The notes beneath the pieces were generated by a model, which saw nothing but the letters and a program-made list of their open reading frames with translations, was not told where the DNA came from and ran no database searches. From Galaxea fascicularis (lineage: Eukaryota; Cnidaria; Anthozoa; Scleractinia; Euphylliidae), in the NCBI GenBank assembly GCA_948470475.1, contig OX419336.1:8817608-8881607 (forward strand): 64,000 nucleotides of DNA, given 5' to 3'. The translations under genes were made by a program, and so were the position numbers. Positions within the stretch are counted from its first letter, which is position 1; every line of letters starts with the position of its first letter. Below, piece after piece: positions 35,301 to 44,745 of this stretch.

Positions 35301-37723
35301 ATATTAACACAAATTTTTCTCAGGTCTCTTTATAACAGAGATTCACCCCTCAAGGCTATAGACGTGCCTTGAAACTCAGGTGCCATCACAGCAGAACTTC
35401 TTGCTCAAACTCTTCTTACTTTTTGTTGAATTTTTCGTTTGTTTCCTGGCCAGCAGACGTATGATCACTGCCGTTGCATCCCTTCCTCTGAGAAGTCCAA
35501 GCATTTTGGCTCCGCTAAGCAGGGCACGTGTGACAGGGATTGTAAAAATCTCGTCCCGTTTCTGTTCGGTGCTGTTGTGTTGCTTATCTTCAATTTTATG
35601 AACGCCACACCCAACAAAACTGTGGTGTTGAGGTACGTACTGATTCCTTAATTCTTCAAATACGTTCGTGTGCTTGAAAATATTTCGGAAACCGGAAGGA
35701 GTTAAAGTGATGTCCAGTCCTGCGCAGTCTCAGCACCCATTGTTTATGTGCGTCATATTATGGATTGCCAATCGATGTTATTCGTTACGAGCTGCTTGTC
35801 TTATCTTTGAGGCATTTTAAAATCTTTTCCCAGTTTCTTTGATTTTTACAGCTATGAAGTTGCTTCATCTGGTGATATCACAAACAAGAAAGCATAAAGC
35901 TTTCGCATCCATAATGGCGGTTGCAGTTGTTGTCAGGAAGTCAATGAAGCATAAAATCTTTTGTTTTTAACTATAGCTGCAACCAATTTACGTCGTAAAA
36001 TCCAAAATGGCAAATAGAAAATGTTAACCGATCTTTTGTACACTGAAAATATATTTCCACGTTTTCAAGTAAATTTTGAAATCTAGTAATCCTTTCCAAC
36101 AACTTAGCGCCAATTTGTCGTAAGAGTGGAACTTCGTTTTAAAATTACAATACCTGGTGTGTCCCTTAATAAATCCCTGTTTTTCTCCAGATGCGTACCA
36201 GACAATCAGCGTACGTATGCTCTGGGTCTGCAGTGGTTGTTCCTGTGTGTGTTCGGTTCCATGCCTGGTCCTGTCGTTTTTGGTGCTTTTATAGACAAGA
36301 CTTGTATCCTGTGGGAGGAGACCTGTAGTGGCAAGGGAAGCTGTCTTGAATATAACAACGAACTGCTCAGTTATCTGTTGGTTGCAGCTGGTCTCTTCTT
36401 TCAGAGTAAGATTATTTGGACAGTGTTTGTATCTGGGTAACTGCGCACCGACCCCTCCCCTAACCCAACAAGTTATAATAAGTTAATAAGTTAGTGTTAA
36501 TGTTGGGTTAGGGGAGGGGTGGGTGCGCAGTTGCTTAGATACTGACGTTGATCCGATTTCAATTTAATTGTAAGGCACGACCCCCAGTGGGTTTGGCGTG
36601 CACTTTTTTGTGCACTATTTACATTTTTTTTACTAGTTAACTCTATGGAAACCATACAAAAAGTGGTTTAAAAGAAAGGAAAACAAATAAATACTGATAA
36701 CGGAGCCAAAGACTGACTAAGTGTGCGCAGTGACCAGAATAGCCCGCACTTTCGGGTTGGTCACTACCATGTTCCAAATAAATGCTGTTTCAAACGAGAA
36801 ATACAATAGTTTGGTGCCTGAGGATTTATCTCATGTCAACAGGCAGCAGGTTGTCAGTCCCCAATAGGGTGGCACCTCTCAAAAACTCTGTTTTCAGTTG
36901 TCGTTCTTAACATTAGACTCCACTGTTATGATGTTTGGGTCGATTGTTTAAATAATTGACGCTTCAGTGACACGGTTTTCGGGCTAACGCAGCTTTTAAA
37001 AGCCTACTAACTACACTTATTATTTGTCCATATTTACGGCTTTGCTCCTTGTAATTTCGAGCCTTGGGTCAAGCAGACGTTGTCAGATTTGTAAATATCG
37101 CCCGAGAGAAACCATATAAAGTTGGTGCTTGATGTTTCAGACGAACGATCACATGTAATGTTCCATCCTCTGGCACACCCAATAGTGTTCCTTAACCACT
37201 TTTATTTGAATAGTCATGCGGGGTTCTTCTTAATAGTGAAAGGTTGGGGCATCATCCTGAATAAGCACACCTCGCTGTTTTATTCAGACTCGAAAGCTTT
37301 CTTAGTCATAGCCGAGTCGAGATACGAATTTGATATCCAAACGGTTAATTCTTTCAACTTTTCGCTTCAGTTCTTTCAGCAGCTCTGTACTTCGGATCAT
37401 GGTTCTTCTGCAAGTCAAACGATTCGGTAAACCGTCCCCCAGACACACAGTCACAAGCTCAACTCAGCCCTCCCCAGACACCAGTGCCAGGATTAGAGAT
37501 ACGCCAACAAAGGCAAGCTGCCGCCGGTCAGCAGGCTGACCCTGAAAAAGAAGCTCTTGCGCAGGCTGGTCCTGACAGCACAAGCTCTTCCCTAGTCCAT
37601 GGTATTGCGCTGTACACAGCTGGCGACGAAAGCGTTTATCTGTCGTTCCAACCTGCTGGCGATGAAACCGACGAAGACCGGAGTAGATTTCTTCCGAATA
37701 TCCAGATTGAGTCTTCGATTTAG
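29377..37723 (+). CDS. SLCO: Solute carrier organic anion transporter (SLCO/OATP), eight exons, complete
   Basis: Exons: 29377-29512, 31159-31724, 32358-32721, 33416-33635, 34095-34281, 35454-35632, 36191-36405, 37371-37723. All introns are GT-AG and all phases agree, giving 739 residues. The ATG is followed by a 33-residue cytosolic leader and then TM1 (KWFLVFLTIYSFMQG). The OATP signature DPRWIGAWWLGYF is at 244-256. About twelve hydrophobic spans are visible. Exons 5-6 encode the large extracellular loop with ten cysteines in a Kazal-like pattern (DPVCGVD at 453-459). The last span (ILSAALYFGSWFF) leads into a ~100-residue Q/P/A-rich tail, long for the family. Members are plasma-membrane, sodium-independent exchangers of bulky organic anions; the substrate here is unknown. 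Sequence around the signature and loop looks SLCO4/5-like, but I cannot assign a subfamily. Confidence 0.94.
29546..29764. mobile_element. ~219-bp MITE in SLCO intron 1
   Basis: The left AGGGCCCGTTTCTCGAAAGT and the right end, read inversely AGGGGCGCGTTTCTCGAAAC, are terminal inverted repeats. It begins only 34 bp past the exon 1 donor. It contains several TTCGG/CCGAA hairpins and has no coding capacity. Confidence 0.75.
30211..30668 (+). repeat. Tandem duplication of a dispersed repeat in SLCO intron 1
   Basis: The two copies, 30211-30418 and 30470-30668, share TGTGGGATGTGGC, AAGAATAC, GTGTCT.GGTTAGCTGAAAGCC, TTAAATCTACCAAATAAAGT, GAGCCCGA.(C)ATTAGCAG and GTTTCGG...GTTAGGCCTCGTC. Related single fragments are at 12862-12990 (inverted) and 44650-44745. 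The class is unknown. The AAGCTGAAAGCC and AATAAAGT stretches are present in each complete copy. Confidence 0.8.
30840..31030 (+). repeat. LINE-tail-like low-complexity segment
   Basis: A TTTTGTGTTTTGTCTTTTGT tract is followed by a unique region and an AAATAAATTTAAATTT end. This resembles the 3' UTR and tail of a non-LTR retrotransposon, but no reverse-transcriptase remnant is attached. Confidence 0.35.
31891..32150. repeat. Tandem repeat, ~90-bp unit, three copies, SLCO intron 2
   Basis: Units start near 31891 (GAATGGCCTCACTTCAAG), 31982 (CAATAGCCACTCTTCAGG) and 32071 (GAATAGCCTGACTTCAAG). Each carries TTATCCA(CAG), TATCGA or a similar block, AACAGC and TGCTCAGT. Periods are about 91 and 89 bp. 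No coding capacity. Confidence 0.8.
33896..34023. mobile_element. MITE-like inverted repeat with TGACGTCA in SLCO intron 4
   Basis: GTGACGTCATGGCGGCCATG at the left pairs with CATGGCCTCCCTGTCACGTG at the right, flanking ~60 bp. A related half (TGACGTCACGGCGGCCATGT) occurs at 32761 just past exon 3. The right end stops ~70 bp before the exon 5 acceptor. Confidence 0.65.
34443..34812 (+). mobile_element. GACGGCAACG dispersed repeat, near-complete copy
   Basis: The copy runs from AACGACGACGGCGACGGCAA to GTTGCCGTTGCCGTCCTAGT, so its ends are themselves inverted repeats. The internal landmarks are AAAATATAACTTCCCGTTTC, CATTTGACGTTGTTGTTTTG, CGCACGTGCAAAGCG and TTTTTGCTCATTAAGCC. It lies in SLCO intron 5. 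About 370 bp, no coding capacity beyond a spurious 93-codon frame. Confidence 0.8.
36429..36542. mobile_element. ~114-bp MITE just inside SLCO intron 7
   Basis: TATCTGGGTAACTGCGCACC and the right end read inversely (TATCTAAGCAACTGCGCACC) are terminal inverted repeats. They continue through CCCCTCCCCTAACCCAACA paired with TGTTGGGTTAGGGGAGGGG. The loop is AT-rich. The left end is only 24 bp from the exon 7 donor, so the transcript hairpin would form next to the 5' splice site. Confidence 0.8.
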
Positions 37724-37728
37724 AGGTG

Positions 37729-37734
37729 AATAAA
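37729..37734 (+). terminator. AATAAA immediately after the SLCO stop
   Basis: The hexamer begins 6 nt after the TAG stop. A second AATAAA is at 38366-38371. The proximal one would give an unusually short 3' UTR. Either or both may be used, and sequence alone cannot decide. Confidence 0.35.
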
Positions 37735-37871
37735 GGATAGAACTAGAGTGCAAGTATGCAAGATGAGGGTTAATTTTCTGTGATAGGTACTGGATGAAAT
37801 GTTTCATTCAAAGACGGATAAGGGATAAAATTGCTATAAATGCTGAGGCTGCAAATCGCTCATCATTGTAA

Positions 37872-37945
37872 GGCTCGGTTCAAACGTCAGTCGAACTTCT
37901 CATGCGCCGAATCATTTGCATTGGATTCGCCGTATGAACCGGGCC
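37872..37945. mobile_element. 74-bp MITE with TAA target duplication
   Basis: GGCTCGGTTCAAACG and the right end read inversely (GGCCCGGTTCATACG) are inverted repeats with two mismatches. TAA flanks both sides (37869-37871, 37946-37948). It lies ~150 bp past the SLCO stop, probably in the 3' UTR if the distal polyadenylation signal is used. Confidence 0.8.
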
Positions 37946-38365
37946 TAAGGCATTTAATGCAGCTAGGGGCCGGAAAACCTTTGAAAGCGTGCATATCTTA
38001 CGTTCTTATTACAACAGATTGAAATATCTGGTTTTTGAAGGTTATTAAGGGAAGTACCCTTGAGCTGGGCTCCTGTTGTAGCCTGAAATGATTAATTAAC
38101 AGTGATGGAGATCGATTAAGGTTAAACCTGCGACCGAAGCGTTTTGCCATCAACTGTCGCCCATGCTCCATCTTTATGGGTTTTTTATACTAAAGGGTTT
38201 GATAAGATTTGTAGTACACTGCAAACGTTAGAACCACCACACGTTTAATAACAAGGGACGACTTTACGTCCGTAGTGAACATCATAAATCGTTATCGAAA
38301 TCAACGCCCTTCTTGAATGAACAGTCGTGGTATAAGTAGCAGACTCGAGTTAAATTATTTTAATT

Positions 38366-38371
38366 AATAAA
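38366..38371 (+). terminator. Distal AATAAA candidate for SLCO
   Basis: Canonical hexamer 643 nt past the stop codon in an AT-rich context. It would give a conventional-length 3' UTR. Confidence 0.35.
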
Positions 38372-38399
38372 CGTTATGGGGATTTCCAAATCATTTTAT

Positions 38400-41108
38400 T
38401 AATAATTCTATCGCGTAAATTAACTTAACACGGACGTATAATCAGATGCGCGAATTATTGCCGAAATATTACCCGTGTTTTTGTCGTAGCTGTGTGAGAC
38501 GTAATGAAGTATCACTAAAGGATTGATCGTTGCAAAATTCAACTTGATACGTTTTTTAGAACACATTGACGTTTAAATTAATAGAAATTTTCTTTTTCAG
38601 TTTTCCTTTCTTAAATTATGGAGTGTTATTTAATTGTAGAATGTAATATAATATAAGACTCATTTAGATGTTGGTGTAGGGACTAATCTTTTCACTACGT
38701 TTTCGGAGTACTTTGTATTTTTTTGTTATTTTTGATACTTGCTGTAGCGTAGGTCAAATTTAGCTCGATAAGCGGGTTTGTAAATTAACCACGAAGGGTT
38801 ATTTTTCGATAAAAATACTTTAAAGATCAAAACTGAGCATTATTTTCGCTGCATCAAGTCATGATAACTTGAAGACTTATCTTAAGTGCACCTAATCCCA
38901 AAATATTTTCTTCGGCTTAAATAAATCTTTGCACCTGTTACCAAAGACAGTTCCTGTGATAACTAATGAACAGTACAACGCGTGATGCTGTTTATTATAT
39001 TGTGATTGGCAGTTCTAACATTGGAGTCGGGGCAAAATTCTCTAAGTAAAGTTTGGCTACACTTTACTTAGAGAATTTTGCATACGAAAGCTGTTGAACA
39101 GCACTTTTGTGTGGAAAATAAATCTAGTAATCATCCTTTTTAAGAAGGAAAGGCAACCACGCGCAAATACGGCAAAACCCAAAAATTTAGGTACTTTTTG
39201 GACCGTCAATTTGCGGCGGCCTTTTTGTTAGACCAGTGACGTTCGTTTACTCCCTCAAATTCCTTCAATATTCAACAAACTTTAGACGTTTCCGTAGCTC
39301 TATTTTGAAAGATACTAAAACTCTGAGCCGCTTCCCACTTGCACTTCAGGAAAGACCTAAATTAAAGTTCATAAATTGAAAATACCTTGATTGAATGTCG
39401 CTTGTACTGCTGTAGATACAACTGCCATTCTCTCAGTGAGGTTTGTTCACGATTTTAAAGCCGTCAACTTCAAAACACCTTTCCTATGGACTCACTTACA
39501 CTTTAATAAGAGATAGTTGTCTACTTTATTAATACACTCTAAGAAACACCCAAAGCTGTTTATAAATTGACTGCAATAATTTAATTCACTGAGATAAATG
39601 TACATAGAAATCTTGTAATTTTCTCCGCGTTCTCCCGTTCAAAATTATTCAGAATCGAATCTTTTGTTCACTGGGGCCGGAGGAACAAATATTTAAATCC
39701 CACACGGATGGTTTAGTAAGGGCCACAGATAACTGGTTGAGAACAAATTAGAACGACGCTCTAGACTGTTTCATCACTCGTGAAGTTTATAGTAGCGTCG
39801 GTTTTGAAAGCTGAGTTCTGTGTCCTGAGAGGGATGTTTGTTTTCTTAGCATGAATGGTTTGAGTAAGGTGCTTCCCGTGAAGCTATATTCCTTCTAAGT
39901 ACAGCTGGGGCATTGCCATATCTTTGTTAAATTTGTTGTTGTTTTAAAAACTTTATTTTTAATGTTTCATTGGTTAATACATTGTAATGAGATTAATTTC
40001 TGATTCTGTAATTTTTTTAAACACGGACCCTCGTTAGAGACGGTTAACTGAAAAGAAACTTCTTGTCAATCAAACCAGGTTCAATGTACACCTGGATGGC
40101 TGTCGACTTTGAATTCAGTGATAAGAAACATCATTGTGATTTCATGGAAAGGCTTATCTTTTGAGTGACCATTTTATCTTGTTATTGAAAATTAGCAGTT
40201 TCATGGAAAACAAAAATTTGTTTTAATGTTCACCTCTGTCCTGTTTTCATGTTGTTCCCTTTTTCGTCGGAGTCATGAACAATGTGAAGTAACGCTAACC
40301 CTCTATAGCGCGGGCTCGTGTTTCATGTTTTAAAAGACGCCATTTGTAATATTCCCTGTTTTCTTGGTGAAGCGAGACGTTCTTTTATGAAGGACATGCA
40401 CGCTGGCGTGCTTTTGTCCCTTGAACTGTGTCCTGTGAATCCTTGAGACCAGGGAATATTTTATGGTTAGGTCAAGTTTTGCTGTTTTTATTTTTCTTTG
40501 TTTTTCTTACGAGTAAAAATAAAAAATTCTAAGACCATATTCCTAGAGTATGTTGTTGTTGCTGTCGTTGTTGTTCATATCTCTAACGTTTATGTTTTGC
40601 TTGGCTCGTTTCCTTTTTCTTTTCGCAAATTGGCGATTGTCTGAAACCTGGCCCGGGGCCGGCTTAGATCAGTTGTAAGCAGTGGAGAGAGCAACTGATA
40701 TTAGGGGTAATGTCATAGCAACACTCTCTCTTCCCTTACTCTTGTCAAATTCACGTGCAACGAATTTCCACTGAACACCAGCAAACACAACCATGATTGG
40801 AATTCAAAAGCGATGCATTCGTTTGCGTAGCTATTGTTGCAAGTTAATGGCACTAAAATTGGGGACACGGGTCGGAGTGGGTAGTCCATATAGTTACTTT
40901 CAATACGTTTAGTTTACCATTAGCAGTCACTGGCAGAAATAACTTGGTCCGGACCAAACACATCTATTTTAAGCGTGTAAATGATCCGAAAAGAAGAGTT
41001 CAGTTTTGTTTTCGATAGGACGGTGTGTTGCGATGAAAGATAAGAAAAACACGTTGATCACGTGTTTCGCTACCTTGTCAACATCACCCATGTGAAAAGT
41101 AAGCCAGG
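38400..41108. other. Gene-poor stretch
   Basis: No coding frame above 60 codons in nearly 3 kb. The only structure I can define is the perfect hairpin at 39032-39081. Confidence 0.55.
39032..39081. repeat. Perfect 21-bp stem, 8-nt loop hairpin
   Basis: GCAAAATTCTCTAAGTAAAG plus T (39032-39052) is exactly complementary to 39061-39081, with loop TTGGCTAC. No mismatch or bulge. It lies 1.3 kb downstream of the SLCO stop. It may be a snap-back replication scar, a small MITE or a small-RNA precursor. Confidence 0.9.
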
Positions 41109-41322
41109 GCCGCGATTCTTTCAGTCAGCACCAAGAAAAATGGCCTCTGGCCGGTTCCAAACCTGGAAGTCCGTGAATCACGGACTTCCGACTCTTCTAC
41201 GCAAACTCGGAAGTTTGAAACAATAGTGGTTGCCAACTCTTACAAAAACGCACCTTTACTGCCACTGCGCATATTTGGGAACTGCCAGAGGCTATTCTTG
41301 GTGTTAACCAAAGAATCGCGGG
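41109..41322. mobile_element. ~210-bp MITE, CCGCGATTCTTT ends
   Basis: CGCGATTCTTTCAGTCAGCA with CAAGAAAAATGGCCTCTGG on the left pairs imperfectly with CCAGAGGCTATTCTTGG and ACCAAAGAATCGCG on the right. An internal GTCCGTGAATCACGGAC hairpin is present. No ORF. Confidence 0.7.
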
Positions 41323-41536
41323 CTTCGGGGAAGAGAATGGATTAAACGGCATTATTCATTCTTCCAAACATGTCCAAAACTTGAGAATTTTGTTTTGCGG
41401 CTGAAAATAAAGACACCGAATTCGTTGCGTAACAAAGGAAGCAAATTCTGCGCGCACAAGAATCAGCCAATCAACCAATCACATTTCAGCTTGAGTGATG
41501 CCAGCGCGCCGGCACTTTTTGTTAACAGGGTGCTTT

Positions 41537-41745
41537 AGTAACAACGACGGCGACGGAAACGAAAACTTTATTTCGAAGTGAAGCTTCTCGTTGTTGTTAT
41601 TCCAATTTGTTAAATCAGAAAACACTTGCTAACGATGCATGAACGGCGTTAAGTGATTGTTTCTGCTCGATCGTTTAACCTGTTGTTTTGCGGCGTTTCC
41701 GTCACCGTTGCCATCAAAAACGACGAGGGTGACGTCGAACGAAAC
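41537..41745 (+). mobile_element. GACGGCAACG dispersed repeat, short copy
   Basis: Begins TAGTAACAACGACGGCGACG and ends GTTGCCATCAAAAACGACGA. The centre is deleted relative to the copy at 34443, although ATTGTTTCTGCTCGATCG and TTGTTTTGCGGCGTTTC remain. Confidence 0.7.
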
Positions 41746-41939
41746 CCTCCTTTAAAAATGGTAACCACTTAGCGATTATTCAAATTCGTTTAACTTGAAC
41801 AACGTAGGGAAACTATCCAGAAAATACGGGGCCAGAATAAGAGGCCGGACGCAACGGCAACGAGGATGCTACAAAACAGTAGGTTTGATGAGCAAAAGCA
41901 ATCGCTCTTTATGAGTTTCATTTTGGTACTTTAGGAAGC

Positions 41940-43500
41940 TTTAAGCAACGACGACGGCTACGGCGCCGGAAACATCATTTCAAAATGTAACTTTCCATTT
42001 TTGTAACTCTTTCGCGATTATTCCAATTTGTTTAAGGGACCGACCATTTAACTCTTGAGGGGGGGTGGGGGGGGGGGGTGGAAAGGTGGGTGATTTCTGG
42101 TCAGCAAGTTTTTTTTTCTAGCAACCTGGTGGGCAGGATATTTTTTTCCCTCCTAAATGCTCTGCAGGATAATTTTTTTCTCCCCTCATTTCTCTGCAGG
42201 ATTTTTTTTTCCTCAAAAAAGTGTCGTGTTTACATTTACAGAATGTATTTACATTTACATTGTGGTTATTGCAGTAATAGTTCTAATATGGAGCTACAAA
42301 GCCTTAAAATGTTGTAAGCTATACCAAATCATTCTTGTATAGCTACATGTTTTTGGAATGTCATTCTCTAGAATCATTTAATATTACCTAATAACAATAT
42401 TCTCATGTTATAAAGTGATACTCCAGAGGTAGATTTAAAAATGTTTAGCTTCTTAATTTAAAAAAATTGCTAAAAATAGCAAAAAGCAGTTCAGAAATGC
42501 TCATAGCATGGTAATTACTGCTAGAATCATTAGTTACAATTTAAAAGTGGACTGTAATCTCCAAAACAAATGTGTTATATATTGTCTTATATTATATAAG
42601 ACATTGCAAAAACCTTATATTTCAATAGAAAGTAATTACATGAAAATGCTTTAGTTGAAAAGATTAAAAATGAACAAATTATTTTTCTTTTTCTAATAAA
42701 ACTTGATTCTTCAAATAGAAAAATTAACCTCCATTACTGCTTATGATAAGCTAACGAGTTTGGATACAGTGCGAGCCAGCAAGCCAGAAATCCCTGATCC
42801 CAATAACCGCAAGCTATCTAAGGAACTAGGCTAGCTAATGTGTAATTTAGGCTAACCGCAATAGCTTGCATGACTCCTATGACTTAGAGCCATGTGAACC
42901 GAGCAAGCAAGAAATCCCTTATCCCATTATAAGGGCAAACCGCAAGCTACCTAAGCTAACTGTAGGCCAACCGGTGTGACGTTTAGACTAAGCAGAGTGT
43001 TATTTAGGCCAATCAATGTGTTATTTTAATAGGCTAACCAGAGTGGCTCGCTGGCTTGCAGATTATCCGGAATGGTTGCAGTTTTGCTGGGATTTTGTAA
43101 AGCTCCCTAGGAATGATGAAATAGCTTTGCAACATTTTTTTCTTGCTTGCGGCAGTTCAAGACGTTTTTTTTCTTTTTCGTTTGTACGGCATGCAATTTT
43201 TTTTCTTCCAATAGGTGCTTGCAGGAAATTTTTTTTCAAAATCACCCCCCTCCCCCCCCCCCCTCAAGAGTTAAATGGTCGGCCCCTAACATGGACAAGG
43301 CTGATGAGCTGTCCAGGGCTTTAACTGCTGTGAACGGTGTTCCAGTAAGCATAAGCCGAAGAAAAATCCTGAACTTTGGTCATTTCACGTTGTTGTTCTT
43401 CAAAGGACGACAAAGCAATGTACCGAAATGTGATACGCACGTGCAGCCGATTGTTTTTGCCCATTAAACTTATTGTTGTCTGGTGTTCTCGTTGCCTTTG
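41940..43500 (+). mobile_element. GACGGCAACG repeat copy split by a nested transposon
   Basis: The left part 41940-42035 (AAGCAACGACGACGGCTACG to CCAATTTGTTTAA) and the right part 43287-43500 (TAACATGGACAAGG to TCGTTGCCTTTGCCATC) are the two halves of one copy, as shown by the intact copies at 34443 and 59108. They are separated by the 1.25-kb element at 42036-43286. Confidence 0.85.
42036..43286. mobile_element. 1.25-kb non-autonomous Harbinger-like transposon
   Basis: The left end GGGACCGACCATTTAACTCT (with TTGAGGGGGG following) is the near-exact inverse of the right end (CCCCCCTCAAGAG, TTAAATGGTCGGCCCC). TAA is duplicated at 42033-42035 and 43287-43289. Subterminal regions are rich in T-runs with GCAGGA motifs (left) and their counterparts (right). 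The interior is AT-rich, and the longest frames are under 105 codons and unrecognised. A TWA duplication with GGG-starting termini is typical of PIF/Harbinger; the absence of transposase makes it non-autonomous. Confidence 0.88.
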
Positions 43501-43515
43501 CCATCCCCGTTTCTT

Positions 43516-43752
43516 TAACCTCTCTGTTTATTTGCCGTCCTCTGCAAAACAATAACGTGAAATGACCAAAATTTGTTTTTCATTTTTTGAGAAAGCAAAT
43601 TCTTCATTTTCCATACTTTAGTTTCCGCAGGGTTCCGCAGCATTTTCAAAAATTAAACAAATTGGAATAATCGCGATCGAAAGAGTTACAACGACAAGCG
43701 AGAAGTTATATTTTGAAATGTTTTCGTTGCCGTCGCTGTTGCTCGACGTCCA
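43516..43752 (-). mobile_element. GACGGCAACG repeat, inverted copy
   Basis: On the minus strand: CGACGGCAACGAAAACATTT, ATATAACTTCTCGCTTGTCG, CTCTTTCGATCGCGATTATT, CCAATTTGTTTAATTTTTGA, ATTTCACGTTATTGTTTTGC. It lies directly beside, and opposite to, the copy at 41940-43500, forming a larger inverted pair. Confidence 0.75.
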
Positions 43753-44039
43753 AAAACAGTCTTCATTCTTGGTGAATGGAGAAGACTTGTTTCGATATCT
43801 CAAACCACCGTTCAGTGATATCGCTGGGAAATAAAAATATGGTCTTGGTGAATCAGTTGGTGGATGCGTTTCATGAGAACGCAGGGTCTGAAAACTCGCG
43901 CCGGCGCCTTGAGATGATTCGTGGTGCTAGAAGAAATGGGTCTTATTTCTCCTCATCCTCGACTACACCATCTTGCATTGAGGAAAATAACGCGTACGCT
44001 AACTGTTCCAGTCTACCGAGAGACCGATTGCATACCGAA

Positions 44040-44265
44040 ACGAGTGGTTGTTCTTCGGTTACATGATACCGTTGCGAGATTTTGTACCGGAATGAAATTC
44101 TCGCCCCGAAAAAGCAACCGGGGTGAACCAGCGCCGGTATGACTCGTTGTTCCGGTACGACATTTTTTGGTGGTATCATGTAAATCAATACAGAACCACA
44201 AGAGAGAACCGGAGTGAACTCGCTCCGGAACGAAAGTCGCCCCGGTATCATGGAAACACACCCTA
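44040..44265. repeat. Inverted-repeat-rich segment with recurrent CGGTATCATG motifs
   Basis: TACATGATACCG near 44062 and CCGGTATCATGGAAACA near 44241 are in inverted orientation. Between them are several CCGG(A/T)A(C/T)GA-type motifs. It looks like a decayed MITE, but exact ends are unclear. It accounts for the overlapping open frames at 43776-44278. Confidence 0.45.
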
Positions 44266-44649
44266 AGTTCAAACGCATTAAACGGCTACTCGCTCGATTA
44301 CTTAAACGTTACCGAACAAGGCGTCTCAAAGCTCTGACATGAAATACGCCTTTCGTGGCTTCTCACAATGAGAAACGAACGAGTATTTTTGACCCGGATA
44401 CCTGAAGTATGAAGGGACAAAGAAAATTGAAGGAAATACCTTTAACGTTCTGTTTCCTTTCCTCTCCGACGCTTAATTTCTTGATTTAATTGGCAATTAC
44501 TTGAGTCTCTTGGCTAAACATATCTGAAGCGAGTGAACTTCGTTTTGGAACTCAGGACATCCGTGTGTTACGTAACAAAGGACGAAAGAGCGCGCGCATA
44601 AAAATCAACCAATGAGATTCAACGTAAAAAGGCAAACCACCTCTGACCA

Positions 44650-44745
44650 CGTGGTAGCCAAATAAAGTTTGAACCAGAGTGTTAGCAGCCATGGACAACT
44701 GTTTCGGTCTTGTGAGCTGCTACCGTTCGCCACATGCCCAGTGTT
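44650..44745 (+). repeat. Fragment of the 30.2-kb dispersed repeat
   Basis: ACGTGGTAGCCAAATAAAGT, then GAACCAGAGTGTTAGCAGCC and CATGGACAACTGTTTCGGTC match the right half of the units at 30211-30668. Confidence 0.65.
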
